DNA of 64,000 nucleotides from an uncultured Alphaproteobacteria bacterium (GTDB lineage: Bacteria > Pseudomonadota > Alphaproteobacteria > Rhodobacterales > Rhodobacteraceae): assembly GCA_902556405.1 (NCBI GenBank), contig CACDWF010000008.1, positions 1 to 64,000 of the forward strand, given 5' to 3'. Made by a program: the position numbers and the translations under genes. The notes beneath the pieces were generated by a model, which was not told the DNA's origin, did not search any database, and worked only from the letters and a program-made list of their open reading frames with translations. This document shows, in pieces, positions 27,567-36,329 of this stretch. Positions within the stretch are counted from its first letter, which is position 1; every line of letters begins with the position of its first letter.

Positions 27567-27698
27567 CTATGAGTTAAACATAGCCAAAAAAATCAAAGAA
27601 AATGTTGAAAAGACCACGATAGCGAATAAAAATTTAATAAATCCAGCGTAGATTTTCTTTTGCTCTTCTATATCCATTTCACCTTTTTTGTAATTCAT
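27567..27698 (-). CDS. aa3-type cytochrome c oxidase subunit IV
   Basis: A 43-residue frame that I found by translating the minus strand between rpsU and the MBL gene. It starts MNYKKGEMDIEEQKKIYAGFIKF and continues into one hydrophobic helix (about residues 22-41) ending FLAMFNS. This is the bacterial aa3 oxidase subunit IV pattern: a short N-terminal amphipathic part with MDI-x-EQ, then a single helix. It is a non-catalytic subunit lying against subunits I and III. It converges with rpsU (11 bases apart). Confidence 0.88.
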   Translation of the reverse strand: MNYKKGEMDIEEQKKIYAGFIKFLFAIVVFSTFSLIFLAMFNS

Positions 27699-27713
27699 CT
27701 GTAGTGTCCTTTG

Positions 27714-28751
27714 TTATTTTTTTAGTTTAAAAATAAAAGCGCCGTCTGGTCTAACATCTCTATTAACTAATCCAGCTTTGTAGAGATGATTAACGTGCCC
27801 CACTGCCTCATGCAATGCTAGCATATATTCTCTTTTATTGATATCCCTTTTAAATATAGTCTTGAATAACTCAACAGCAGTTTTTGGCCCGACTTTTAAG
27901 GCCTCCTCCATCCTTTTGAGGGCAGCTTTATGGTTTTCAATTAGCTGCACCAGTCTTCGAGGTAGTCCAGAAAATGGTCGGCCATGGCCAGGTAAAACCA
28001 GTTGCTCATCACTAGAAAGCTTAAGTAGTTTCTCGCAGCTATTCATCCAATCACCAACTGTATCTGCATTTGGTTCTAAAGGATAAACACCCAAATTTGA
28101 TGAAATTCCAGGTAAGACCTGATCGCCAGCGAGAACCAAATTTAACTCTTTTGACCAAAAAGTAGCATGCTCAGGAGCGTGCCCATTTCCCATAGTTACG
28201 GTCCAATGTACTCCATTTATGTTAATAATTTCATTTTCAATTATTCTTACAAAGCCTTTATTTAATGGTGAAACGCCATCACCAAAATTAAAAGGTCTAG
28301 CTCTGAGCTTTTCTCCAAGCATTTCTTGAGACATACCAGCCTGCCTCCAAAAAAGCTCTGTGCTTGCACTCACCTTCTCATGTAAATCTAGGGAAAGCAT
28401 TCTAGCCATTAAAAAGGTTGTGCGAGAGCAAACAATTTCAGTATTGTACTTCTCACACAGCCATCCTGCCAGACCAATATGGTCTGGGTGATGGTGCGTC
28501 ACATACACTTTACTTATCTTTTTCTCAGGAAAGTTTTTATGAAGAATATTTTCCCATATATTTTTACAGCCACCAATGTTAGCACCTGTATCTACCAAAG
28601 CTATTTCTTGCCCATCATCTAAGATGTAGCAGTTAACATATTCCGGTCCCATCATAGGCAGAGGCATTGGAAACCAGAATACGCCTTCGGTGATTTCATA
28701 TATTTTGCCGGCTTCGGGACTTTCTTGGAAAAAGAACTCTATCTTTTTCAT
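27714..28751 (-). CDS. MBL-fold metallohydrolase
   Basis: A 345-residue metallo-beta-lactamase-fold protein. The metal site H86-H-H88-P-D90-H91 is intact, followed by a later GHAPEHATF with a histidine ligand and a PGHG motif, giving a two-metal hydrolase of the glyoxalase II / lactamase B2-like type. A C-terminal helical domain (about 260-345) resembles that of LACTB2-like proteins. It overlaps by one base (ATGA) with the acyl-CoA dehydrogenase upstream, so both are probably cotranscribed; a thioesterase-like role on acyl-CoA is possible but unproven. Confidence 0.85.
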   Translation of the reverse strand: MKKIEFFFQESPEAGKIYEITEGVFWFPMPLPMMGPEYVNCYILDDGQEIALVDTGANIGGCKNIWENILHKNFPEKKISKVYVTHHHPDHIGLAGWLCEKYNTEIVCSRTTFLMARMLSLDLHEKVSASTELFWRQAGMSQEMLGEKLRARPFNFGDGVSPLNKGFVRIIENEIININGVHWTVTMGNGHAPEHATFWSKELNLVLAGDQVLPGISSNLGVYPLEPNADTVGDWMNSCEKLLKLSSDEQLVLPGHGRPFSGLPRRLVQLIENHKAALKRMEEALKVGPKTAVELFKTIFKRDINKREYMLALHEAVGHVNHLYKAGLVNRDVRPDGAFIFKLKK

Positions 28752-30493
28752 TACTGAGAAAATCCAAAAAAATTGTCGCTAAAACTATAAAGCGAATGCT
28801 GCCCACTTTGGCTCATAAATCCATATGCTTCCATCTCTGGTAGGATATTTAAACAGTAAAATTGAGCGAGAGACTTTCTATCTAATGCTCCGGTGTTGAG
28901 GGCTGCCTTTACTAAATAATTTGCACCTAAAAGAAGCCCAAAAGCCTTCAAAAATGGAGTTGCACCAGCAAGTCTATCATTAAAGTCTTCCCGTTTTAGC
29001 ATCCAGTTTAAACTGCTCTCCATGCATACCAAAGATTTAGACAATCGATTACCCATCTCTTTTATTTGCAAATCTTCGTGATCACAACAATTTCTAATTG
29101 TTATTTTTATTTCATCTATTAGACCATTGGCAGCTTTTCCACTATCAGATAATTTCCTCCCAATTAAGTCGATAGCCTGAATGCCGTTGGTACCCTCATA
29201 AATCGCAGTAACTCTAACATCACGTAAAACCTGTGCTGCCCCTGTCTCCTCAACGTAACCCATACCTCCATGTACTTGAATACCAAGATCAGCCACTCTA
29301 CATCCAATATCTGTTGAAAATGCTTTAGCTATTGGTATTAAAAAAGAGGCCCTTGCATCTTCTTTCTCCGCTACTTGTTTGTCACTTGACTTAGAAAGAT
29401 CTAAAGAAAGCGCGGCGTCTAGACATAAAGCCCTAACTGCAGATGTTAATGATTTCATCGTTATTAGCATTCTTCTCACGTCTGGATGATCCAAAATAAC
29501 ACCCTTCCCATTATCAATTTTTGCGTAACCCTGTTTTCGTGTTTTCGCAAATTCCATGGCCTTTTGTGTGGCTAATTCACACTGTGACAATCCTTCAATG
29601 CCAACTCCCAGTCTTGCATTATTCATCATTGTAAACATTGCATATAGCCCAGCATTTTCTTCCCCAACCAACCAACCTTTTGAACGATTATATTCAATAA
29701 CAGCTGTCGGAGATCCGTGCATACCCATTTTCTTTTCAAGCGAAATCGCCTTAACGTTATTTTCTAAGAGCCACTCATCCTTCTCATTTTGAATGTATTT
29801 TGGCACAATAAAAAGCGAGACGCCTTTTGATCCCTTTGGTGAACTTGGTAATCTTGCTAGGACTAAGTGACATATATTAGTTGATAAATCATGTTCACCC
29901 CAACTAATGTATATCTTTTGGCCAGTAATTGCATAAGATCCATCATTATTTTTCTCTGCTTTTGTTATTAGAGCACCAACATCTGAACCTGCCTGTGGCT
30001 CCGTCAAATTCATAGTACCGGTCCACTCTCCGGAATTCAATTTAGGTAAAAAGATATTTTTTATTTGCTCATTAGCATGATTTTCAAGAGCATCGATCTG
30101 GCCTTGATTCATTAAAAACAGCAAGGAAAATGAAAGACATGCACTACCAAAATATTCATTGAAGCAACTGGTGACTGTGGATGGCAACCCCATCCCTCCA
30201 TATTTCTGATTACCAGAAATACTCGTCCAACCACCTTGAACCAACAGGTCATAGGCATTAGAAAAGCCTGGGGTGGTTCGACATATTCCGTTTTCTAGCT
30301 CTGCAGGAATTTGATCAGACTTCTGATTGAGAGGATAAATACTTTCTGATGTGATTTTGGCAGCTTCGCTGAGAATTAGGTTTAAATCCTCTTTCTTTAA
30401 ACCATCAAAATTTGAAATAGAGAAGAGTCGTTTTGCTTCTAATATCTCATAGAGCCAAAACTTTGTTTCATCTACGGGGGCGGTATAGCTCAT
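28751..30493 (-). CDS. Acyl-CoA dehydrogenase, long DmdC-like type
   Basis: A 580-residue FAD-dependent acyl-CoA dehydrogenase with the extended C-terminal domain seen in the DmdC (3-methylthiopropionyl-CoA dehydrogenase) family and related proteins. N-terminal motifs include GGWTSISGNQKYGGMGLP; FAD contacts are TMNLTEPQAGSDVGA and YEGTNGIQAIDLIGRKL. Rhodobacterales carry several paralogues of this family, and only some act on dimethylsulfoniopropionate breakdown, so the substrate cannot be fixed. No dmdB or dmdD neighbours are present; the only partner is the MBL hydrolase. Confidence 0.85.
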   Translation of the reverse strand: MSYTAPVDETKFWLYEILEAKRLFSISNFDGLKKEDLNLILSEAAKITSESIYPLNQKSDQIPAELENGICRTTPGFSNAYDLLVQGGWTSISGNQKYGGMGLPSTVTSCFNEYFGSACLSFSLLFLMNQGQIDALENHANEQIKNIFLPKLNSGEWTGTMNLTEPQAGSDVGALITKAEKNNDGSYAITGQKIYISWGEHDLSTNICHLVLARLPSSPKGSKGVSLFIVPKYIQNEKDEWLLENNVKAISLEKKMGMHGSPTAVIEYNRSKGWLVGEENAGLYAMFTMMNNARLGVGIEGLSQCELATQKAMEFAKTRKQGYAKIDNGKGVILDHPDVRRMLITMKSLTSAVRALCLDAALSLDLSKSSDKQVAEKEDARASFLIPIAKAFSTDIGCRVADLGIQVHGGMGYVEETGAAQVLRDVRVTAIYEGTNGIQAIDLIGRKLSDSGKAANGLIDEIKITIRNCCDHEDLQIKEMGNRLSKSLVCMESSLNWMLKREDFNDRLAGATPFLKAFGLLLGANYLVKAALNTGALDRKSLAQFYCLNILPEMEAYGFMSQSGQHSLYSFSDNFFGFSQ

Positions 30494-30576
30494 TCTTTCT
30501 TACTCTTTAATGAATTGATTTAATAAGTGAACTCTAGTATTTAAAATTCTACAAATCAACATGTCATATTGTCCAA

Positions 30577-31530
30577 ATGAAGATAATTACAAATAGCGTT
30601 GAAGGCATTAAGGAAGCAGCTGAAATTTTAGCTGGTGATGGTGTTGTTGCGTTTCCCACAGAAACTGTTTATGGGCTAGGTGCAAATGCTTTCTCAAAAG
30701 AAGCTGTTACTAAAATATACAAAATAAAAGGACGACCTAGTTTTAACCCCCTAATTATTCATGTCGATAGCTACGAAATGGCTAGGCAATACGGGGTTTT
30801 CAATAAATCAGCCAATATACTCGCACAAAAGTATTGGCCTGGTCCCTTGACCATAATAGTAAAAAAGAGAGAATCGGATGTCGTAGTATCGGCTACTGCA
30901 AAGTTAGAAACCATAGCTCTAAGGTGTCCTAGCAACATTATTGCTCGCAAGTTGATAACAGAGTTGGATAAACCTATAGCTGCCCCTTCAGCGAATAAAT
31001 CTGGAAAGCTTACCTGCACAAGTCCTCGAGATGTATTTGCCAAATTAAAAAATAGTATCGATGCTATTCTAGATGGAGGGGATGCGGAACTAGGGCTTGA
31101 AAGCACAGTAATCGACTGTTCCTTAGAAAGGCCATCCATCCTTAGACTTGGAAATATAACGAGCGAAGAAATAAATAGTTGCTTAGATTATTCAATAGCC
31201 CCAAGCATAAAAACAGAGAAGCAGATAAAAAGTCCAGGGCAATTATTAAAGCACTATTCTCCAGAAGCTGATCTGATTTTAAATGCAAATAGACCTAGAC
31301 AAGGCGATATATTTCTAAGTTTTGGGCCCCATCCAAAGGAAATTGATGGCTTGACACTGACTGAGTCGAAGAACTTAGTAGAGGCTGCAAAAAACCTTTT
31401 TACTTTTCTTCATAAATTAGATCGTTTGAGTAAAGCTAAGGGTGGGATTCCAATAAAAGTAGCGCCTATACCAACAAATGGTGTGGGAGCTGCAATAAAC
31501 GATAGGTTGATTCGAGCTGCAGAGAGATAG
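30577..31530 (+). CDS. L-threonylcarbamoyladenylate synthase (Sua5 type)
   Basis: Makes threonylcarbamoyl-AMP from threonine, bicarbonate and ATP for the t6A37 tRNA modification. The YrdC domain is recognised by GVVAFPTETVYGLGANA, KIKGRPSFNPLIIHV, and APSANKSGKLTCTSP. At 317 residues it is the longer Sua5 form with a C-terminal domain (about 210-317; PGQLLKHYSPEADL linker), not the short TsaC. Divergent from the acyl-CoA dehydrogenase. Confidence 0.93.
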   Translation: MKIITNSVEGIKEAAEILAGDGVVAFPTETVYGLGANAFSKEAVTKIYKIKGRPSFNPLIIHVDSYEMARQYGVFNKSANILAQKYWPGPLTIIVKKRESDVVVSATAKLETIALRCPSNIIARKLITELDKPIAAPSANKSGKLTCTSPRDVFAKLKNSIDAILDGGDAELGLESTVIDCSLERPSILRLGNITSEEINSCLDYSIAPSIKTEKQIKSPGQLLKHYSPEADLILNANRPRQGDIFLSFGPHPKEIDGLTLTESKNLVEAAKNLFTFLHKLDRLSKAKGGIPIKVAPIPTNGVGAAINDRLIRAAER

Positions 31531-31536
31531 TGTAAA

Positions 31537-32103
31537 TCAGGAAGATCCCGCGTAGGAAGTCAATTTGGAAGGATCAATTCCTATAAGCAGTAAAGCATCT
31601 GTCCACTTTGATTTGTAATCGACGCTGAAAATCAGATTTTCAAATTTCTCTGATAAAAGCCAACTATCCCTCACAATTTCATCTTCCAATTGCCCTGGCG
31701 CCCAACCAGAATAGCCTAGTAAAAAAAGCGATTTACTGGGTCCTTTCCCTTGCTGGATATCATCAGTGATTTCCTTAGTGCCTGTAACAGATATCTCTTT
31801 ACCAACTTTAATAGTTTTTTGATCTATGAAGTAATCAGGGGAGTGAACAACAAACATTGCGTTTGGTGCTAGGGGCCCTCCAATGCACACATCTTCATTA
31901 GCTAGTTTTATATGTTTTTCATCATAACCTAAATTAGCCCATATCGTTCCCAGGTTAACATTTAAAACGGGCTTATTTACAACAAAGCCAATGGTACCAT
32001 TTGCATCATGTTCACAAATCAAGATTATGCTTTTATCAAAAATGCCGTCCGCAATTTCTGGAGACGAAATCAACAATTTTCCTTTATAGTTTTCATTAAT
32101 CAT
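31537..32103 (-). CDS. YqgE/AlgH family protein (UPF0301)
   Basis: A 188-residue protein of the UPF0301 family: GKLLISSPEIADGIFDKSIILICEHD at the N-terminus, GTIGFVVNKP, then LGYSGWAPGQLEDEI. The family is broadly conserved with no settled molecular function. It converges with the Sua5 gene (6 bases apart) and is divergent from the DsbD-N-like gene. Length is normal. Confidence 0.9.
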   Translation of the reverse strand: MINENYKGKLLISSPEIADGIFDKSIILICEHDANGTIGFVVNKPVLNVNLGTIWANLGYDEKHIKLANEDVCIGGPLAPNAMFVVHSPDYFIDQKTIKVGKEISVTGTKEITDDIQQGKGPSKSLFLLGYSGWAPGQLEDEIVRDSWLLSEKFENLIFSVDYKSKWTDALLLIGIDPSKLTSYAGSS

Positions 32104-32171
32104 TCTTGATTATAGATTGAAAAATAAAATATGCATAAACTTAATAAAGTTACAAATCAGAGGAAAAAATT

Positions 32172-32957
32172 TTGCTAAGGATGATCTTTATTTTTACTGT
32201 TCTTTTTGTCAACTTGGTCTTACTAAAACCAAGTTTTTCTCAGGCGAATGTAGAGTATTATAATTTATCTAGAGATGGCTCAACCAGGGGTGCTATAAGC
32301 ATCACGTTCCCTGAGGGTTGGAGTACATATTGGAAGTTTCCAGGGCCGAATGGGTTCACACCTAAAATAAGGGTATTAACCGAAGAAAATATAGAATCAT
32401 TTTCTATTTCTTGGCCATATCCAAAAACATTAGGACCCAAAAATTTTACGTATCTTGGATACGATGATGCCCTTTTACTACCAATAGAATTAAAGAAATT
32501 AGATAAACGAAAAAAGATATATTTACATTTGAACATCTCTTTTGGCATTTGCAAGAGCGTCTGTATTGTTCAGAATAAAACCCTAGAAATAAGTGATGAA
32601 GGTGATCTTAATTATTTGGTTCTAGATAAGCTTATGAAATCAAAAAACAGAATTACGATGACAACAAATTTTGGAAGTTCTAATAAATGTATAATAAGGA
32701 AAGAGACGAATAAGGAATACCAAATCACCTTTGAAAATCATTTAATGAGAAATAATGAATTAGTAAGTAACGTATTAGTAGATTATGAAGGAAGCTCATG
32801 GATCGTAGAAACACAGTCATTTTATCCAAAAATTGGCATAGTAGAGGCATCACTTAAATTAGAAGATACTTCAAGAAATGATATAAATATAGATAAAATT
32901 TCTCTTTTATATTTAGATGGGAAGGTAGCCAAAAGAACAATTGGCTGTCCTTCTTGA
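32172..32957 (+). CDS. Exported protein with DsbD N-terminal-like domain
   Basis: A 261-residue secreted protein. TTG at 32172 has AGGA seven bases upstream; an ATG at 32181 three codons later is an alternative start. Residues 1-25 form a signal peptide ending near SFSQA. The body resembles the alpha-type thiol:disulfide interchange (DsbD N-terminal/DsbC-like) domain family, with WSTYWKFPGPNG, and two cysteines in FGICKSVC (C-x3-C) that could be redox active. It has no DsbD membrane part. A role in periplasmic thiol handling is inferred from the fold only. Confidence 0.72.
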   Translation: MLRMIFIFTVLFVNLVLLKPSFSQANVEYYNLSRDGSTRGAISITFPEGWSTYWKFPGPNGFTPKIRVLTEENIESFSISWPYPKTLGPKNFTYLGYDDALLLPIELKKLDKRKKIYLHLNISFGICKSVCIVQNKTLEISDEGDLNYLVLDKLMKSKNRITMTTNFGSSNKCIIRKETNKEYQITFENHLMRNNELVSNVLVDYEGSSWIVETQSFYPKIGIVEASLKLEDTSRNDINIDKISLLYLDGKVAKRTIGCPS

Positions 32958-32963
32958 TCTTTT

Positions 32964-35900
32964 TTATAATGTTGGCTTTCTAAACAAAAAAATTCTATCT
33001 TGTATTCGCTTCATAAACGCGAACCAAATATAAAATAACCCGATGCATACAAAAACAGTGAAAAAGATAAAGAAATATTCGAAAGAAAATAGTACTTGCG
33101 CAATAATAAAAGACAAGACTCCCAAAAGAAAGATTAGAAAATAAATTAAGTTTTTCCACCCATTCTTCCTATTAAGTCTCCAAGAAAAAACAAATCTAGA
33201 GAAGGACTTGTAGTGCTTATATAAATCATGCTGTACTGTAATAAATACTGGTACTATTATCAGCAAAATTAACATCCCAAAACCTAACCCAAAAACTAAA
33301 GTAATTACGGTTGGCTTTAAAAACTGAGCATCTCTCGATTGTTCGAAAAGTAAAGGTGCCAATCCAAAAACCGTTGTTAGCGTTGTCAAAAGTATGGGTC
33401 TTAATCTATCGCAAGTAGCTTTCGTAATTGCTCCTAGATTATCCATTTTTTTCCTGTATTCATTAAAAGTAGAAATCAACACAATTGAGTCGTTGATAAT
33501 AATTCCTGTCATTCCAATAAGCCCTATAATGCTAAACATTGATAAAGCTATACCGTAAACATAGTGACCCCAGAGAGCTCCTATTAATCCAAAAGGGATT
33601 ATCAACATTATAACCATTGGTCTGGACCAACTTGCAAACACCCACGCTAATGTTAAATAAATGCCTAAAACGCATAAGAGGAAGGCAATAAGCGCCTCTC
33701 CTAAAAACCTGCGTTCCTGTTCTGCTAAACCGGTAAGGTTACTAATCACACCAAAGTTTTCTTCTATCGCAGGCAAAATTTCGTTTGCTATCTTATCTTT
33801 AACCAACTCTGCTTGCTCTGCATCTTCTTCCGAGAGTTGTCCTGTGACCGTAATAAGTTTTTGCCCATCTTCTCTGGTCACAGATGAAAATCCATATTGA
33901 GCCTCTAGTGTTACAATATCGGAAAGGCTTCCGTAATTACCACTGTTACTTCTAACTTTTGCGTTATGTATAAAGTCACCCTTGGAGTCTTCTTTATCTA
34001 GTTCAAGAACAATTTTCCCTGTTTTATTTCCTCTTAAAAACGTTAAAGACTCAATTCCGTTTAATCTGTCTGATAATTGCCTGCCTATACCATCTATAGT
34101 AAAACCGAGTTTTTTCCCATGATCAGTAAGTGTCAAAATATACTCTGTCTTATCATACCCTTGATTATCCTCTAAAGCAGATACCCCTTGATAGGGTAAT
34201 AATGATGCTTTCAATTGTTCTGCTGCGGCTTTCAAGTTTTTTGGATCTGATCCAGTTAAATTTATGGAGATACCGTCTGAGCCTGGGCCAGAACCCCATC
34301 TCCTAAAACTCATAGTTTCAAGGAGTGGACTCTTATTTACTTCATCCTGTAGAGCTGCGAGATATGTAAAAGATGAATAGGGTCTTGCGTCGGCATCTAT
34401 TAACTCGACGGTGAAGGAACCAAGCAAATCTTTATCTCTATTTTCAGTGCCGGCTATTAGACGTTCATTCCCACCAACTTGCATTATTCGAAAAGTAATA
34501 GGATTTTTACCATTTTCTTTCTGAAAACCTTCGGCTACTTTTTTATTTGCTCTTTCTAGTTCTCTGAGCATCATTAGCGTATCGTTTCTTGTTGCTCCTG
34601 GAACCATCGCAATATTTGCCGTTAAGCGCCCAATCTCTGGTGGATTCCAAAACCTCCATTTGACGTCACCGGAGGCTAATAAACTAACCGAGCAAAATAA
34701 AAGAGATAGCATAAACAACAGACTCAGATATCGATACTGTAAATTGAGTTGAATAAATTTTCTAAAATGCTTATTTTTAAAAATTTCAAATTTTTCATTA
34801 AATTTTTTGCTAGGCGCATTATACCATTTAACGCGCTTGGTACTATTTTTCAGACTATGAAACATATGATTTGGAAGAATGAGAAAGCACTCTAAGAGAG
34901 ATGCAATCAATACCAATATTACTGTATATGGGATATCAGCAATTAATGAACCAAACCTGCCACCGATGAGTACTAATCCACTAAAAGCTAGCACAGTTGT
35001 TATCGTAGCTGTGAATACTGGTAGGCCCATAAAAGTTGCTGCATTTTTAGCAGCATTATACGGATCCTCCTTCAATATTGATGCCCTGTAATCGGCATGT
35101 TCTGCCACTACAATCGCATCATCAACCACAATTCCCAAACATATTATTAAAGCAAAAAGTGAAATCATATTAATAGAAATTCCCAAAAGGTACATAAAAC
35201 CAAACGAAGCAAATAAAGCGACAGGGATTCCAACTGCAACCCAAAAGGCTGTTTCTGCATTTAGAAACAGAAACAGAAAAAACAAGACTAGGATTAATCC
35301 AACTATTCCGTTGGAAATTAAAATATTCAATCTGTTTTTGATTGCCTCCGTACGTGTTCCTGACAATTCTATGGAGAGAGTATCTGGGGTATTTAATTGA
35401 AACTCTTCAATTATGGCTTCAACTTTTTCTTGAATTTCAATTGCATCACCCTCTGACCCTCTATCTATTCTTGTAATAATGGCAGGGTTTTCACCTTTAA
35501 AAAATTCAACGGCTGGCGATCTGTCCATACTTATTGAGCCTATGTCTCCCAGTTCAATGTTTTCTCCTGTTCGTAGCGTTTTTACAGTTATCCCTGATAT
35601 GTCTATTTGTTGTGTTTTTTGTGCACCAGCCTTTAATCTTGACAACCCATCACTAGTTTCTCCTGCTGGCCTGCTTGAAGCCCCCGTGCTAATAGCATTA
35701 GATAATTGACGAAGCGTTAAGTTGTTTTTGATAAGACTACCTTCCGATACAACTATTCTAACTATTGGGTTCATTCCTCCTTGAGAAGAAGTTTTGCTTA
35801 TTCCTTCAGAATATAAAATTTGTAAGAACTCGTCTGAGAATTTTTCTAATTGTTGAACACTAAATGGACCCGAGAAGACAACATTAGTTACTCGATCTCT

Positions 35901-36326
35901 CCATACTCTTCTTTTGATGTCAATATCATCTATTTCGTCAGGTAAATTTTGTGTCTCCTCTACGGCAATCTTTACATCATCTAAAGCTTTTTCCATATTC
36001 CAATTTGAGATAAAATCTATCTTAATTCTTGATACACCTTCATAGGAGCGTGATACAATCTTCTCAACGCCCTCCAACTCTAATAAGCTCGGTTCGAGGA
36101 AACCAACAACACCAGAGTCCAAATCTTCTGCTCCAGCTCCCGGCCAATTAACACTAACATAAATAGTTTCGATAATCACATCAGGAAAGAATTGTGACCT
36201 CAGTTTATTTATTGAGAAAAGACCTAAGACAAGAATTAAAACGAGAACAAGATTGGCTATCGTGCTATGTGCTATGAAGTAACCAAAAAAAGATCCGAAT
36301 AGCGTAGGTTTGCTTTTTGTGTCCAA
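32964..36326 (-). CDS. RND-family efflux permease with C-terminal membrane extension
   Basis: A 1120-residue inner-membrane proton-driven transporter of the AcrB superfamily. It has the first helix, a large periplasmic porter region, the helix 4 motif GIVVDDAIVVAEHADYR with the proton-relay aspartate pair, a second periplasmic region, and a GIIINDSIVLIS helix. After the twelfth helix, about 80 residues add two more predicted helices, which is not standard for AcrB. The adaptor gene lies 3 bases upstream. No outer-membrane factor is present, so a shared TolC is likely. Substrate unknown. Confidence 0.92.
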   Translation of the reverse strand: MDTKSKPTLFGSFFGYFIAHSTIANLVLVLILVLGLFSINKLRSQFFPDVIIETIYVSVNWPGAGAEDLDSGVVGFLEPSLLELEGVEKIVSRSYEGVSRIKIDFISNWNMEKALDDVKIAVEETQNLPDEIDDIDIKRRVWRDRVTNVVFSGPFSVQQLEKFSDEFLQILYSEGISKTSSQGGMNPIVRIVVSEGSLIKNNLTLRQLSNAISTGASSRPAGETSDGLSRLKAGAQKTQQIDISGITVKTLRTGENIELGDIGSISMDRSPAVEFFKGENPAIITRIDRGSEGDAIEIQEKVEAIIEEFQLNTPDTLSIELSGTRTEAIKNRLNILISNGIVGLILVLFFLFLFLNAETAFWVAVGIPVALFASFGFMYLLGISINMISLFALIICLGIVVDDAIVVAEHADYRASILKEDPYNAAKNAATFMGLPVFTATITTVLAFSGLVLIGGRFGSLIADIPYTVILVLIASLLECFLILPNHMFHSLKNSTKRVKWYNAPSKKFNEKFEIFKNKHFRKFIQLNLQYRYLSLLFMLSLLFCSVSLLASGDVKWRFWNPPEIGRLTANIAMVPGATRNDTLMMLRELERANKKVAEGFQKENGKNPITFRIMQVGGNERLIAGTENRDKDLLGSFTVELIDADARPYSSFTYLAALQDEVNKSPLLETMSFRRWGSGPGSDGISINLTGSDPKNLKAAAEQLKASLLPYQGVSALEDNQGYDKTEYILTLTDHGKKLGFTIDGIGRQLSDRLNGIESLTFLRGNKTGKIVLELDKEDSKGDFIHNAKVRSNSGNYGSLSDIVTLEAQYGFSSVTREDGQKLITVTGQLSEEDAEQAELVKDKIANEILPAIEENFGVISNLTGLAEQERRFLGEALIAFLLCVLGIYLTLAWVFASWSRPMVIMLIIPFGLIGALWGHYVYGIALSMFSIIGLIGMTGIIINDSIVLISTFNEYRKKMDNLGAITKATCDRLRPILLTTLTTVFGLAPLLFEQSRDAQFLKPTVITLVFGLGFGMLILLIIVPVFITVQHDLYKHYKSFSRFVFSWRLNRKNGWKNLIYFLIFLLGVLSFIIAQVLFSFEYFFIFFTVFVCIGLFYIWFAFMKRIQDRIFLFRKPTL

Positions 36327-36329
36327 TTC

